From positions 1,364,001 to 1,428,000 of the forward strand of contig NZ_CP027732.1 of assembly GCF_003852235.1 (NCBI RefSeq): DNA of 64,000 bases, in the 5' to 3' direction. The stretch is from Pseudomonas sp. R4-35-07. GTDB taxonomy: Bacteria; Pseudomonadota; Gammaproteobacteria; Pseudomonadales; Pseudomonadaceae. Shown here in pieces: positions 34,042 to 44,134 of the stretch (positions within the stretch are counted from its first letter, which is position 1; each line of letters opens with the position of its first letter). The notes under the pieces were generated by a model that made no database searches, was not told where the DNA came from, and worked only from the letters and a program-made list of their open reading frames with translations. A program made the translations under genes and the position numbers.

Positions 34042-34785
34042 ATGGCTCAGCAGGGCAGTGGTTATCAGGCTCGCTATAAACGCATTCTACTCAAGCTCAG
34101 CGGCGAGGCCCTGATGGGCTCGGAAGAGTTCGGGATCGACCCCAAGGTACTTGACCGCATGGCGCTCGAAGTCGGCCAATTGGTCGGTATCGGTGTTCAG
34201 GTGGGCCTGGTGATCGGTGGTGGCAACCTGTTCCGCGGCGCGGCACTGAGTGCTGCCGGCATGGATCGGGTCACTGGCGACCACATGGGCATGCTGGCCA
34301 CTGTGATGAACGCCCTGGCCATGCGTGACGCCCTGGAGCGTGCCAATATCTCGGCCATCGTGATGTCGGCTATTTCCATGGTCGGTGTGACCGATCACTA
34401 CGATCGCCGCAAAGCCATGCGCCACCTGAACGCCAAGGAAGTGGTGATCTTTGCCGCGGGCACCGGTAACCCATTCTTCACCACCGATTCGGCCGCATGC
34501 CTGCGTGCTATCGAAATCGACGCAGACGTGGTGTTGAAGGCGACCAAGGTGGATGGCGTATACACTGCAGATCCATTCAAAGACCCGCATGCCGAGAAGT
34601 TCGATCATCTGACCTACGATGAAGTGCTGGATCGCAAGCTGGGTGTGATGGACCTGACGGCTATCTGTCTGTGCCGCGACCACAAGATGCCGCTGCGCGT
34701 ATTTAACATGAACAAGCCCGGCGCCCTGCTGAATATCGTACACGGCGGCGCAGAAGGGACTCTGATCGAGGAAGGCCAACAATGA
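34042..34785 (+). CDS. pyrH: UMP kinase PyrH
   Basis: Phosphorylates UMP to UDP with ATP; a hexameric amino-acid-kinase-fold enzyme regulated by GTP and UTP. Visible are [14 protein letters not shown] at the N-terminus, GGGNLFRGA, and [14 protein letters not shown] start it at 34042 ([12 protein letters not shown]), preceded by AGGAGAG, rather than the open frame 22 codons upstream. Its TGA overlaps the frr ATG (ATGA). The length, 247 aa, is standard. Confidence 0.98.
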   Translation: MAQQGSGYQARYKRILLKLSGEALMGSEEFGIDPKVLDRMALEVGQLVGIGVQVGLVIGGGNLFRGAALSAAGMDRVTGDHMGMLATVMNALAMRDALERANISAIVMSAISMVGVTDHYDRRKAMRHLNAKEVVIFAAGTGNPFFTTDSAACLRAIEIDADVVLKATKVDGVYTADPFKDPHAEKFDHLTYDEVLDRKLGVMDLTAICLCRDHKMPLRVFNMNKPGALLNIVHGGAEGTLIEEGQQ

Positions 34786-35339
34786 TCAACGAAATCAAGA
34801 AAGACGCCCAAGCGCGTATGCACAAATCCCTGGAATCGCTGAACCATGCATTTGGTCAGATTCGCACGGGCAAGGCTCACCCAAGCATCCTGGGCAGCGT
34901 GATGGTGCCCTACTACGGTACGGACACCTCCATTACCCAGGTGGCCAACATCACCGTAAAAGACTCGCGCACCCTGCAGGTCGTGGCCTTCGAGCGCAAC
35001 ATGCTCGGGGCGGTCGACAAAGCTATCCAGAGTGCCGGCTTGAACCTCAACCCGACCAACTTGGGCGAGTTGTTGTTGATTTCCATGCCTGCCCTGACCG
35101 AAGAGACCCGCAAGGGCTTCACCAAGCAGGCGCGCAGCGCGGCTGAAGATGCACGGGTTGCCGTGCGCAACATCCGTCGCGATGCCTTGGGTGACCTGAA
35201 GAAGCTGGTCAAGGACAAGGAAATCAGCGAAGACGAAGAGCGCCGTGCCGTTGCCGATATCGATAAGCTGACCAAGGATGCGGAGGCCCAGATCACCAAG
35301 GCCACCGAAGAAAAAGAAAAGGACCTGATGGCCGTATAA
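34782..35339 (+). CDS. frr: Ribosome recycling factor
   Basis: Works with EF-G to split the post-termination ribosome. 185 aa, the exact usual size, with the two-domain tRNA-like shape implied by the long helical segments ([41 protein letters not shown]) and the conserved [10 protein letters not shown]. The start codon overlaps the pyrH stop by 4 bases; uppS follows 17 bases later. Confidence 0.99.
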   Translation: MINEIKKDAQARMHKSLESLNHAFGQIRTGKAHPSILGSVMVPYYGTDTSITQVANITVKDSRTLQVVAFERNMLGAVDKAIQSAGLNLNPTNLGELLLISMPALTEETRKGFTKQARSAAEDARVAVRNIRRDALGDLKKLVKDKEISEDEERRAVADIDKLTKDAEAQITKATEEKEKDLMAV

Positions 35340-35356
35340 GGGGTCAGGACGCCTTC

Positions 35357-36112
35357 ATGGAAAAGACCAAGCAGACTGTGCCCTCTGTGGTGCCGCGCCA
35401 TGTCGCGATCATCATGGATGGGAATAATCGCTGGGCGAAAAAACGCTTTATGCCCGGTGTTGCCGGGCATAAAGCGGGTGTCGATGCGGTGCGCGCTGTC
35501 ATCGAAGTGTGCGCCGAGGCCAAGGTCGAAGTGCTGACGCTGTTTGCCTTTTCCAGCGAGAACTGGCAGCGGCCCGCCGAAGAAGTGAGTGCCTTGATGG
35601 ACCTGTTCTTCAAGGCGCTGCGGCGCGAGGCCAAGCGCCTCAATGACAACGGCATCAGCCTGCGCATCATTGGTGACCGTTCCCGGTTCCATCCGGAGCT
35701 GCAGGCAGCCATGCGTGAAGCCGAGGCTATCACGGCCGGCAGCAACCGTTTCGTGCTGCAAATCGCGGCCAACTACGGCGGCCAATGGGATATCGCCCAG
35801 GCTGCGCAACGGCTGGCCCGCGAAGTGCAGGCCGGTCATCTGCGGCCCGACGACATCACGCCCGAACTGCTGCAAACCTGCCTGGTGACCGGCGACCTGC
35901 CGTTGCCAGACTTGTGCATCCGTACCGGTGGTGAGCACCGCATCAGCAATTTCCTGCTGTGGCAGCTAGCCTATACCGAGTTGTATTTCTCCGACCTGTT
36001 CTGGCCGGACTTCAAACACGATGCCATGCGCAATGCGCTGGCCGATTTCGCTTCCCGTCAGCGTCGCTTCGGTAAAACGAGCGAGCAGATCGAAGCTGGA
36101 GCCCGGGTTTAA
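35357..36112 (+). CDS. uppS: Undecaprenyl diphosphate synthase UppS (IspU), 251 aa
   Basis: Cis-prenyltransferase that builds the C55 carrier lipid for peptidoglycan and O-antigen. The catalytic Asp21 lies in HVAIIMDGNNRWAKKR, and the conserved SSENW and RTGGEHRISNFLLWQ blocks are present. Codons 30-40, between the diphosphate-binding motif and GHKAG, contain a perfect 14-bp inverted repeat. The cdsA ATG follows the stop immediately, so the lipid-carrier and phospholipid genes are coupled. Confidence 0.98.
   Translation: MEKTKQTVPSVVPRHVAIIMDGNNRWAKKRFMPGVAGHKAGVDAVRAVIEVCAEAKVEVLTLFAFSSENWQRPAEEVSALMDLFFKALRREAKRLNDNGISLRIIGDRSRFHPELQAAMREAEAITAGSNRFVLQIAANYGGQWDIAQAAQRLAREVQAGHLRPDDITPELLQTCLVTGDLPLPDLCIRTGGEHRISNFLLWQLAYTELYFSDLFWPDFKHDAMRNALADFASRQRRFGKTSEQIEAGARV
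35444..35476 (+). other. Perfect 14-bp intragenic inverted repeat in uppS
   Basis: CGCTTTATGCCCGG (35444-35457), loop TGTTG, CCGGGCATAAAGCG (35463-35476). As RNA this is a 14-bp stem without mismatch. It lies 87 bases into the coding sequence and covers codons Arg30 to Ala40. Confidence 0.85.
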
Positions 36113-36919
36113 ATGCTTAAACAACGAATCATCACAGCACTGATCCTGCTGCCGATTGCCTTGTGTGGTTTTTTCCTGCTCGAGGGTTCCGGCTTTGCAC
36201 TGTTCATCGGCCTGGTGGTAACCCTCGGCGCATGGGAATGGGCGCGTCTGGCGGGCTTCAGCGATCAATTGCCACGCGTGGCGTACGCCGCGATCGTCGC
36301 GCTGTTGCTGTTCCTGATGTACATCCTGCCCGATATCGCGCCCTGGGTGCTGGGGGCGTCGGTACTGTGGTGGGCATTGGCGACGTTCCTGGTGCTGACC
36401 TATCCACGCACCAGCGGTCAATGGTCCAGTGTGGCCTGCAAGTTGGTGATTGGCTTGCTGATCCTGCTGCCGGCCTGGCAAGGCTTGGTGGAAATCAAGC
36501 GTTTCCCGAATGGCAACGAATTGATCCTGGCGGTCATGGTGCTGGTCTGGGGCGCTGACATTGGTGCCTACTTTTCAGGCCGTGCCTTTGGCAAGCGTAA
36601 GCTGGCGCCAGCCGTCAGCCCAGGCAAGAGCTGGGAAGGCGTATACGGCGGGCTGGCCTTGACGCTGCTGATTGCGCTGGCGGTCGGTGTGTGGCGCGAC
36701 TGGTCGGTGAAAGAGATTGTCCTCGCCCTGTTGGGGACCGCCGTGGTGGTATTCATTTCGGTGGTGGGCGACCTCACCGAGAGCATGTTCAAGCGCCAGG
36801 CCGGGATCAAGGACAGCAGCAACCTGCTGCCAGGTCACGGTGGTGTGCTGGACCGTATCGACAGCCTCACCGCCGCGTTGCCGATCTTTGCCGTGTTGCT
36901 GTGGATGATCGCTTCGTGA
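36113..36919 (+). CDS. cdsA: Phosphatidate cytidylyltransferase CdsA, 268 aa
   Basis: Makes CDP-diacylglycerol from phosphatidate and CTP in the inner membrane. About eight hydrophobic segments, and the signature SxxKRxxxxKDxxxxxPGHGGxxDRxD is present in the C-terminal part ([20 protein letters not shown] followed by GVLDRIDS). It begins directly at the uppS stop and its TGA overlaps the GTG start of dxr. Confidence 0.98.
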   Translation: MLKQRIITALILLPIALCGFFLLEGSGFALFIGLVVTLGAWEWARLAGFSDQLPRVAYAAIVALLLFLMYILPDIAPWVLGASVLWWALATFLVLTYPRTSGQWSSVACKLVIGLLILLPAWQGLVEIKRFPNGNELILAVMVLVWGADIGAYFSGRAFGKRKLAPAVSPGKSWEGVYGGLALTLLIALAVGVWRDWSVKEIVLALLGTAVVVFISVVGDLTESMFKRQAGIKDSSNLLPGHGGVLDRIDSLTAALPIFAVLLWMIAS

Positions 36920-38121
36920 GCCGTCTGCAGCAGGTCACCGTGCTTGGAGCGACGGGCTCGGTCGGGCTGAGCAGCCTGGATGTCATCGCCCGTCACCCCG
37001 ATCGTTACCAGGTTTTCGCCCTGACCGGCTTTACGCGCATGAATGAACTGCTGGCGTTATGCGTGCGTCATTCGCCGCGCTTTGCCGTGGTGCCGCAGGC
37101 CGCTGCCGCGCGAAGCCTGCAGGATGATCTGCGGGCCGCCGGCCTTGCCACCCAGGTGCTGGTGGGCGAGGAGGGGCTGTGCCAGGTGTCTGCGGACGCC
37201 GAAGTGGATACGGTCGTGGCAGCTATTGTCGGCGCAGCGGGTTTGCGCCCCACACTGGCTGCCGTCGATGCGGGCAAGAAAATCCTGCTGGCCAATAAAG
37301 AAGCCCTGGTCATGTCCGGCGCGCTCTTTATGCAGGCCGTGCGCAAGAGTGGGGCGGTCCTGTTGCCCCTGGACAGCGAGCACAACGCGATCTTCCAGTG
37401 CATGCCCGCTGATTTTGCCCGCGGCCTGGGCCAGGTCGGCGTGCGCCGGATTTTGCTGACGGCGTCCGGTGGTCCCTTCCGGCAGACTCCGGTGGATGAG
37501 CTGGAGCATGTATCGCCCGACCAGGCGTGCGCGCACCCGAACTGGTCCATGGGGCGCAAAATCTCCGTGGATTCGGCGAGCATGATGAATAAAGGGCTGG
37601 AACTGATCGAGGCGTGCTGGTTGTTCGATGCGCGGCCTGATCAGGTGGAGGTGGTGATTCACCCGCAAAGTGTGATTCATTCCCTGGTGGATTACGTGGA
37701 CGGCTCGGTACTGGCGCAATTGGGCAACCCGGATATGCGCACGCCGATCGCCAATGCCCTGGCTTGGCCGGAGCGGATTGATTCCGGTGTGGCGCCATTG
37801 GACCTGTTTGCCATCGCGCGCCTGGATTTCCAGGCGCCGGACGAACAGCGCTTCCCGTGCCTGCGTCTGGCCCGGCAAGCAGCTGAGGCGGGCAACAGTG
37901 CGCCAGCCATGCTCAATGCAGCCAATGAAGTGGCCGTGGCGGCGTTTCTCGAACGGCGCATCCGCTTTCCGCAGATCGCGAGTATCATCGAGGACGTTCT
38001 GGATTCTGAGCCGGTTGTGGCTGTGGATGACCTGGGGGCCGTGTTCGAGGCGGATACAAAGGCTCGGGCCCTGGCCGAGCAATGGCTGGGCCGCAACGCG
38101 CGTCAGGCTGTAGGCGGGTAA
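36916..38121 (+). CDS. dxr: 1-deoxy-D-xylulose 5-phosphate reductoisomerase, 401 aa
   Basis: Converts DXP to MEP with NADPH, the committed step of the MEP isoprenoid pathway. The NADPH motif is [13 protein letters not shown]. The metal/substrate region reads [14 protein letters not shown], and [19 protein letters not shown] is diagnostic. It starts at GTG, overlapping the cdsA stop (GTGA); a longer open frame upstream lies inside cdsA. ispD and ispF of the same pathway are at 57.5 and 61.4 kb, and uppS uses the product. Confidence 0.97.
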   Translation: MSRLQQVTVLGATGSVGLSSLDVIARHPDRYQVFALTGFTRMNELLALCVRHSPRFAVVPQAAAARSLQDDLRAAGLATQVLVGEEGLCQVSADAEVDTVVAAIVGAAGLRPTLAAVDAGKKILLANKEALVMSGALFMQAVRKSGAVLLPLDSEHNAIFQCMPADFARGLGQVGVRRILLTASGGPFRQTPVDELEHVSPDQACAHPNWSMGRKISVDSASMMNKGLELIEACWLFDARPDQVEVVIHPQSVIHSLVDYVDGSVLAQLGNPDMRTPIANALAWPERIDSGVAPLDLFAIARLDFQAPDEQRFPCLRLARQAAEAGNSAPAMLNAANEVAVAAFLERRIRFPQIASIIEDVLDSEPVVAVDDLGAVFEADTKARALAEQWLGRNARQAVGG

Positions 38122-38159
38122 GCGCCTTCAGGCATTGGATTGAAATGCGGAGAAATTAG

Positions 38160-39512
38160 ATGAGTGCGCTCTACATGATTGTCGGCACCCTGGTTGCTCT
38201 GGGTGTGCTGGTTACCTTCCACGAATTCGGCCACTTCTGGGTGGCGCGTCGTTGCGGCGTCAAGGTATTGCGCTTTTCCGTCGGTTTCGGCATGCCGCTG
38301 GTTCGCTGGCATGATCGTCAGGGTACCGAGTTCGTGATTGCGGCCATCCCGCTGGGTGGCTATGTGAAGATGCTCGATGAGCGCGAAGGCGAAGTGCCTG
38401 CGGACCAGTTGGATCAATCCTTCAACCGCAAGACCGTTCGTCAGCGCATCGCCATCGTCGCTGCCGGCCCGATTGCCAATTTCCTGTTGGCGATGGTGTT
38501 CTTCTGGGTCCTTGCCATGCTGGGCAGCCAGCAAGTGCGTCCGGTCATCGGCGCGGTCGAGACGGGCAGTATGGCGGCCAAGGCCGGGCTGGTGGCAGGC
38601 CAGGAAATTGTTTCCATTGATGGCGAGCCCACCACGGGTTGGGGTGCGGTCAATTTGCAGTTGGTGCGGCGGCTGGGTGAGAGCGGCAGCGTCAATGTGG
38701 TGGTGCGCGAGCCGGATTCCAGTGCCGAAAGCCCGCGTGAGCTGGCCTTGGACCATTGGCTTCAAGGCGCTGACGAGCCGGATCCGATCAAGTCCCTGGG
38801 CATTCGTCCATGGCGTCCGGCGTTGCCGCCGGTACTCGCCGAACTGGACCCTAAAGGCCCGGCCCAGGCCGCAGGCCTGAAAACCGGCGACCGGTTGTTG
38901 GCCCTTGACGGCCAGGCGCTGGGCGACTGGCAGCAAGTGGTCGACCTGGTACGTGTACGCCCTGATACGAAAATTGTGCTGAAAGTTGAGCGCGAAGGTG
39001 CTCAAATCGACGTCCCTGTGACCTTGTCGGTGCGTGGTGAGGCCAAGGCTGCCGGGGGTTACCTGGGTGCCGGGGTCAAAGGTGTCGAATGGCCGCCATC
39101 GATGGTGCGAGAGATCAGCTTCGGGCCGTTGGCAGCGATTGGCGAGGGTGCTAAACGCACTTGGACCATGAGCGTGCTGACCCTCGAATCCCTGAAGAAA
39201 ATGTTGTTCGGCGAGCTCTCGGTAAAAAACTTGAGTGGACCGATAACCATTGCTAAAGTGGCGGGCGCTTCTGCCCAGTCGGGTGTCGCGGATTTCCTGA
39301 ATTTCCTGGCTTATCTGAGTATCAGCCTTGGAGTTCTGAATTTGCTGCCCATTCCAGTGTTGGATGGGGGGCATCTGCTGTTTTATCTGGTCGAGTGGGT
39401 GCGTGGTCGCCCCTTGTCGGATCGGGTGCAGGGTTGGGGGATACAGATCGGTATCAGTTTGGTGGTCGGAGTGATGTTGTTAGCTCTGGTCAACGATCTG
39501 GGACGACTGTAA
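38160..39512 (+). CDS. rseP: Site-2 intramembrane protease RseP, 450 aa
   Basis: Inner-membrane zinc protease that makes the second cut in the anti-sigma factor (MucA in Pseudomonas), freeing AlgU/sigma-E. The zinc motif HEFGH is at residues 21-25 in the first membrane segment, and the third ligand Asp402 is in PIPVLDGGHL. Two PDZ domains lie between (about 110-220 and 220-310), consistent with periplasmic sensing. Next to bamA, whose misassembled clients trigger this response. Confidence 0.97.
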   Translation: MSALYMIVGTLVALGVLVTFHEFGHFWVARRCGVKVLRFSVGFGMPLVRWHDRQGTEFVIAAIPLGGYVKMLDEREGEVPADQLDQSFNRKTVRQRIAIVAAGPIANFLLAMVFFWVLAMLGSQQVRPVIGAVETGSMAAKAGLVAGQEIVSIDGEPTTGWGAVNLQLVRRLGESGSVNVVVREPDSSAESPRELALDHWLQGADEPDPIKSLGIRPWRPALPPVLAELDPKGPAQAAGLKTGDRLLALDGQALGDWQQVVDLVRVRPDTKIVLKVEREGAQIDVPVTLSVRGEAKAAGGYLGAGVKGVEWPPSMVREISFGPLAAIGEGAKRTWTMSVLTLESLKKMLFGELSVKNLSGPITIAKVAGASAQSGVADFLNFLAYLSISLGVLNLLPIPVLDGGHLLFYLVEWVRGRPLSDRVQGWGIQIGISLVVGVMLLALVNDLGRL

Positions 39513-39532
39513 CGCTTCGCTGAATTGCGAAT

Positions 39533-39560
39533 CTGCCGCATTTTGCGGCAGTTTGTTTAT
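39533..39560 (+). terminator. Terminator-like hairpin between rseP and bamA
   Basis: CTGCCGCA (39533-39540), loop TTT, TGCGGCAG (39544-39551), followed by TTTGTTTATT. A compact 8-bp GC-rich stem with a T-rich tail, 20 bases after the rseP stop. Confidence 0.8.
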
Positions 39561-39586
39561 TGCCAGTTGGAATAAGAAAGGACTTC

Positions 39587-41974
39587 ATGAAACGTCTGCT
39601 GCTAACTGCGGTTCTCACCGTATTGATGATCGCCGAAGTTCACGCCGAGTCCTTCACCATCTCCGATATTCGCGTCAACGGCCTCCAGCGGGTTTCCGCG
39701 GGTAGCGTCTTTGGTGCCTTGCCGTTGAACGTCGGGGAACAGGCTGATGATCGTCGCCTGGTGGAATCCACTCGTGCGCTGTTCAAAACCGGGTTCTTTC
39801 AAGATATCCAACTGGGTCGCGAAGGCAACGTCCTGGTTATCACCGTCGTCGAGCGGCCTTCCGTCGCGAGCATCACGATCGAAGGTAACAAGGCTATCTC
39901 CACTGAAGACCTGATGAAGGGGTTGAAGCAGTCGGGCCTGGCCGAGGGCGAGATCTTCCAGCGCGCCACCCTTGAAGGTGTGCGTAACGAGCTGCAACGC
40001 CAGTACGTTGCCCAGGGCCGCTACTCGGCAAGCGTGGAGACGGAAGTCATCCCGCAGCCGCGTAACCGGGTAGGCCTGAAGGTCAATATCAACGAAGGCA
40101 CCGTGGCGGCCATCCAGCACATCAACGTGGTGGGCAACACCAAGTTCGCGGATGAAGACCTGATCGACCTGTTCGAACTCAAGACCACCAACTGGTTGTC
40201 GTTCTTCAAGAACGATGACAAGTACGCCCGTGAAAAACTGTCCGGTGACCTGGAACGCCTGCGCTCCTACTACCTGGACCGTGGCTACATCAACATGGAC
40301 ATCGCTTCGACCCAGGTGTCCATCACCCCGGACAAGAAGCACGTCTACATTACCGTCAACGTCAACGAAGGCGAGAAGTACAAGGTTCGTGACGTCAAGC
40401 TCAGCGGTGACTTGAAGGTGCCTGAAGACCAGGTCAAGTCCCTGTTGCTGGTCCAGAAAGACCAGGTGTTCTCGCGCAAGCTGATGACCACCACCTCGGA
40501 GCTGATTACCCGTCGCCTGGGTAACGAAGGCTATACCTTCGCCAACGTCAACGGCGTGCCGACCCCGAACGATGAAGACCACACCGTGGACATCACCTTC
40601 GTCGTCGATCCGGGCAAGCGTGCCTACGTCAACCGCATCAACTTCCGTGGCAACACCAAGTCCTCGGACGAAGTGCTGCGCCGTGAAATGCGCCAGATGG
40701 AAGGCGGTTGGGCGTCGACTTACCTGATCGACCAATCCAAGACCCGTCTTGAGCGCCTGGGCTTCTTCAAGGAAGTCAACGTCGAAACCCCGGCCGTACC
40801 GGGTGTGGATGACCAGGTCGACGTGAACTACGCCGTTGAAGAGCAAGCCTCGGGTTCGATCACCGCCAGCGTCGGTTTCGCACAGAGCGCGGGTTTGATC
40901 CTGGGCGGTTCCATCACCCAGAACAACTTCCTCGGTACCGGTAACCGTGTGTCCATCGGCCTGACCCGAAGCGAATACCAGAGCCGATACAACTTCGGCT
41001 ACACCGACCCCTACTGGACTGCAGACGGTGTGAGCCTGGGCTACAACGCCTTCTACCGCACCACCGACTACAAAGACCTCGACGTCGACGTTGCAAGCTA
41101 TGCGATCGACAGCCTCGGTGCCGGCGTCAACGTGGGTTATCCGATCAGTGAGACCTCGCGCCTGACCTTCGGCCTGACCGCGCAGCAGGATGAGATCAAG
41201 ACCGGTGTGTACACCGTGGATGAAATTTTCGACTTCACCCGTCGTGAAGGCGACAAGTTCCTGAACTTCAAGGCGTCTGCCGGCTGGTCCGAGTCGACCC
41301 TGAACAAAGGCGTACTGGCGACCCGTGGCCATTCCCAGAGCCTGACTGCGGAAGTCACCACGCCGGGCAGCGACCTGTCGTTCTTCAAGCTCGACTACCG
41401 TGGCCAGTTGTTCCAGCCGTTGAGCGATAACTACACCATGCGCCTGCACACCGAGCTGGGCTATGGCGACGGTTATGGTTCGACCAATGGCTTGCCGTTC
41501 TATGAGAACTACTATGCGGGCGGTTTCAACTCGGTACGTGGCTTCAAGGACAGCACCTTGGGTCCTCGTGGTACGCCGAGTCGTGGTCAAGCGTTTACTG
41601 GTAACCAGGGCACGGAACCTGACTCGGACAACGACCCGCTTCCGTTCGGTGGTAACGTGCTGATCCAGGGTGGTGCGGAGATTCTGTTCCCGCTGCCGTT
41701 CGTCAAGGACCAGCGTTCCCTGCGCACCTCGGTCTTCTGGGACGTGGGTAACGTGTTCGACTCCAAGTGCGAGCAGATCAAGAACCCAAGTGGCTTGAAG
41801 TCCAACACCCAGTGCAACGATGTGAGCCTGAGCAATATGGCCAGCTCCGTCGGTGTGGGTGTGACCTGGGTGACTGCGTTGGGCCCGTTGAGCTTTGCTC
41901 TGGCCATGCCGATCAAGAAACCGGATAACGCTGAAACCCAGATTTTCCAATTCTCCCTTGGCCAGACGTTCTAA
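39587..41974 (+). CDS. bamA: Outer-membrane protein assembly factor BamA, 795 aa
   Basis: Inserts beta-barrel proteins into the outer membrane. The signal peptide is cleaved after Ala20 (EVHA). Five POTRA domains follow (about 22-420; SFTISDIRVNGLQRVSAG opens POTRA1), then a 16-strand barrel. The VRGF motif of loop 6 is present (FNSVRGFKDSTLGPRG) and the protein ends in the aromatic signature FSLGQTF. It starts at 39587, with AGGAC upstream. skp follows 45 bases later and encodes the periplasmic chaperone for its clients. Confidence 0.99.
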   Translation: MKRLLLTAVLTVLMIAEVHAESFTISDIRVNGLQRVSAGSVFGALPLNVGEQADDRRLVESTRALFKTGFFQDIQLGREGNVLVITVVERPSVASITIEGNKAISTEDLMKGLKQSGLAEGEIFQRATLEGVRNELQRQYVAQGRYSASVETEVIPQPRNRVGLKVNINEGTVAAIQHINVVGNTKFADEDLIDLFELKTTNWLSFFKNDDKYAREKLSGDLERLRSYYLDRGYINMDIASTQVSITPDKKHVYITVNVNEGEKYKVRDVKLSGDLKVPEDQVKSLLLVQKDQVFSRKLMTTTSELITRRLGNEGYTFANVNGVPTPNDEDHTVDITFVVDPGKRAYVNRINFRGNTKSSDEVLRREMRQMEGGWASTYLIDQSKTRLERLGFFKEVNVETPAVPGVDDQVDVNYAVEEQASGSITASVGFAQSAGLILGGSITQNNFLGTGNRVSIGLTRSEYQSRYNFGYTDPYWTADGVSLGYNAFYRTTDYKDLDVDVASYAIDSLGAGVNVGYPISETSRLTFGLTAQQDEIKTGVYTVDEIFDFTRREGDKFLNFKASAGWSESTLNKGVLATRGHSQSLTAEVTTPGSDLSFFKLDYRGQLFQPLSDNYTMRLHTELGYGDGYGSTNGLPFYENYYAGGFNSVRGFKDSTLGPRGTPSRGQAFTGNQGTEPDSDNDPLPFGGNVLIQGGAEILFPLPFVKDQRSLRTSVFWDVGNVFDSKCEQIKNPSGLKSNTQCNDVSLSNMASSVGVGVTWVTALGPLSFALAMPIKKPDNAETQIFQFSLGQTF

Positions 41975-42019
41975 GCGTCTGACCTAAGATAACGACAACG
42001 GATTCTGTAGGAGTACATC

Positions 42020-42523
42020 GTGCGTAAGTTGACTCAATTGGTCCTGCTGGCCACTGTGCTGGTAACCACCCCGGCCTTCGCCGAAATGAAAATCGCCGTG
42101 CTGAACTATCAGATGGCCCTGCTGGAATCTGACGCGGCCAAGAAGTACGCCGTGGATGCAGAAAAGAAATTCGGTCCGCAACTGACCAAGCTCAAAACTC
42201 TGGAAAGCAGTGCCAAAGGCATCCAGGACCGTCTCGTTGCCGGTGGTGACAAGATGCAGCAAGGCGAGCGCGAGCGTCTGGAGCTTGAATTCAAGCAAAA
42301 GGCCCGTGACTACCAGTTCCAATCCAAGGAACTGAACGAAGCCAAAGCAGTTGCTGACCGCGAGATGCTCAAGCAGCTCAAGCCGAAACTCGACAGCGCT
42401 GTGGAAGAAGTCATCAAGAAGGGTGCCTTTGACCTGGTGTTCGAGCGTGGCGCCGTGATTGACGTCAAGCCTCAATACGACATCACCCGCCAGGTGATCG
42501 AGCGCATGAATCAGCTGAAGTAA
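42020..42523 (+). CDS. skp: Periplasmic chaperone Skp (OmpH)
   Basis: Holds unfolded outer-membrane proteins on the way to BamA. GTG start with AGGAG at correct distance. The signal peptide is cleaved after Ala21 (PAFA). The mature part has the short beta body (KIAVLNYQMALLES) and two long alpha-helical arms (about 45-130), rich in Lys/Glu/Gln as in the trimeric jellyfish fold. 167 aa, normal. lpxD starts 4 bases after its stop. Confidence 0.97.
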   Translation: MRKLTQLVLLATVLVTTPAFAEMKIAVLNYQMALLESDAAKKYAVDAEKKFGPQLTKLKTLESSAKGIQDRLVAGGDKMQQGERERLELEFKQKARDYQFQSKELNEAKAVADREMLKQLKPKLDSAVEEVIKKGAFDLVFERGAVIDVKPQYDITRQVIERMNQLK

Positions 42524-42526
42524 ACC

Positions 42527-43582
42527 ATGACCGCGACCATCAAGCTCGGCGAGTTGGCCGAGTTCCTGGGGGCCACCTTGCGTGGTTCCCCGGAGAGAGA
42601 CATTACTGGGCTAGCCACCTTGCAGGAGGCTGGCCCAGCTCAGTTGAGCTTCCTCGCAAATCCTCAATACCGTAAATACCTGGTCGATTGCCAAGCCGCA
42701 GCCGTGTTGCTGAAGGCCGCGGACGCCGAAGGGTTTATCGGGGATGCGCTGGTAGTGGACGACCCCTACCTGTGCTACGCGAAAGCATCGCACCTGTTCG
42801 ATCCCAAGCCTAAGGCGGCTGGCGGTATTCACCCGACAGCAGTGATCGCCGAGGATGCCCAGGTCGACCCTGCGGCCAGCATTGGCGCCTTTGCCGTGGT
42901 CGAGAGTGGCGCCCGTATTGGTGCTGGCGTCACCGTCGGCGCGCATTGTTTTATCGGCGCGCGTTGCGTAATCGGTGCCGATGGCTGGCTGGCTCCTCGC
43001 GTTACCCTTTACCACGATGTGCGTATTGGGCAGCGGGTGGTCATTCAGTCGGGCGCGGTAATTGGCGGTGAGGGCTTCGGCTTTGCCAATGCCAAGGGTG
43101 TCTGGCACAAGATCGCCCAGGTGGGCGGCGTGTTGATCGGCGACGACGTAGAGATCGGTGTCAACACTGCTGTCGATCGCGGGGCCCTGGCCGATACCGT
43201 GATTGGCAACGGCGTGAAGCTCGACAACCAGATTCAGATCGCCCACAACGTGCAGATTGGCGATCACACCGCCATGGCTGCCTGCGTGGGGATTTCCGGC
43301 AGCACCAAAATCGGCAAGCATTGCATGCTCGCCGGTGGCGTGGGGCTGGTGGGGCATATCGATATTTGCGACAACGTCTTCATCACCGGCATGACCATGG
43401 TCACTCACTCGATTACCGAGCCAGGGGCTTATTCATCCGGTACCGCCATGCAGCCAGCGGCTGAATGGCGCAAGAGCGCAGCACGTCTGAGGCAGCTCGA
43501 CGACATGGCGCGACGTCTCAAACAGCTGGAAAAGCGTGTTGCAGACGTGACCCCTGGCGGTAATGCTTCATCAGAAGGCTGA
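42527..43582 (+). CDS. lpxD: UDP-3-O-acylglucosamine N-acyltransferase LpxD, 351 aa
   Basis: Third step of lipid A synthesis: adds an N-linked hydroxyacyl chain from ACP. N-terminal uridine-binding domain ([16 protein letters not shown]), then a left-handed beta-helix with hexapeptide repeats (about 105-300, e.g. [16 protein letters not shown]) and the catalytic-His region [15 protein letters not shown] helical C-terminus completes the trimer. Cluster order lpxD-fabZ-lpxA-lpxB is standard. Confidence 0.98.
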   Translation: MTATIKLGELAEFLGATLRGSPERDITGLATLQEAGPAQLSFLANPQYRKYLVDCQAAAVLLKAADAEGFIGDALVVDDPYLCYAKASHLFDPKPKAAGGIHPTAVIAEDAQVDPAASIGAFAVVESGARIGAGVTVGAHCFIGARCVIGADGWLAPRVTLYHDVRIGQRVVIQSGAVIGGEGFGFANAKGVWHKIAQVGGVLIGDDVEIGVNTAVDRGALADTVIGNGVKLDNQIQIAHNVQIGDHTAMAACVGISGSTKIGKHCMLAGGVGLVGHIDICDNVFITGMTMVTHSITEPGAYSSGTAMQPAAEWRKSAARLRQLDDMARRLKQLEKRVADVTPGGNASSEG

Positions 43583-43693
43583 TACCATTTCCATATCAAG
43601 TGTGCACAGCCGCTAGACTGCCTCCTTGATTTGCTAGCGGGGCGTGCTTTTAGTCCGCCCGCCCCCAATCTTTATTACAGGCTTCCCCCCGAA

Positions 43694-44134
43694 ATGATGG
43701 ACATCAACGAGATTCGCGAATACCTGCCTCACCGTTACCCGTTCCTGCTGGTGGATCGTGTAGTGGACCTCAATGTTGAGGAAAAGCGCATTCGTGCCTA
43801 CAAGAATGTCAGCATCAACGAACCGTTTTTCAATGGCCACTTTCCTGCGCATCCCATCATGCCGGGCGTGTTGATCATCGAAGCAATGGCCCAGGCTGCC
43901 GGTATCCTTGGTTTCAAAATGCTCGACCTCAAGCCTGCCGACGGCACGCTTTACTATTTCGTGGGCTCCGACAAGTTGCGTTTTCGCAATCCGGTCACCC
44001 CGGGTGACCAGTTGATCCTGGAAGCCAAGTTCATCAGCTGCAAGCGCCAGATCTGGAAGTTCGAATGCCAGGCTTCGGTGGATGGCAAGCCGGTGTGCTC
44101 TGCCGAGATCATCTGCGCGGAACGCAAACTATGA
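43694..44134 (+). CDS. fabZ: 3-hydroxyacyl-[ACP] dehydratase FabZ, 146 aa
   Basis: Dehydrates beta-hydroxyacyl-ACP in fatty-acid elongation, competing with LpxA/LpxD for the same hydroxyacyl-ACP pool. Hot-dog fold with catalytic His49 ([12 protein letters not shown]) and Glu63 (IIEAMAQ). I use the ATG at 43694 ([17 protein letters not shown]), one codon before a second ATG. The stop overlaps the lpxA start (ATGA). 111 bases separate it from lpxD with no strong hairpin visible. Confidence 0.98.

Noticed and set aside
36691..36915. Earlier start for dxr inside cdsA
   Set aside because: The NADPH-binding motif begins only a few residues after the GTG at 36916, which matches the family start.
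39602..41950. A 782-residue open frame on the minus strand opposite bamA
   Set aside because: It mirrors the codon bias of bamA (GC-rich third positions), has no recognisable domain or start signal, and bamA is certain.
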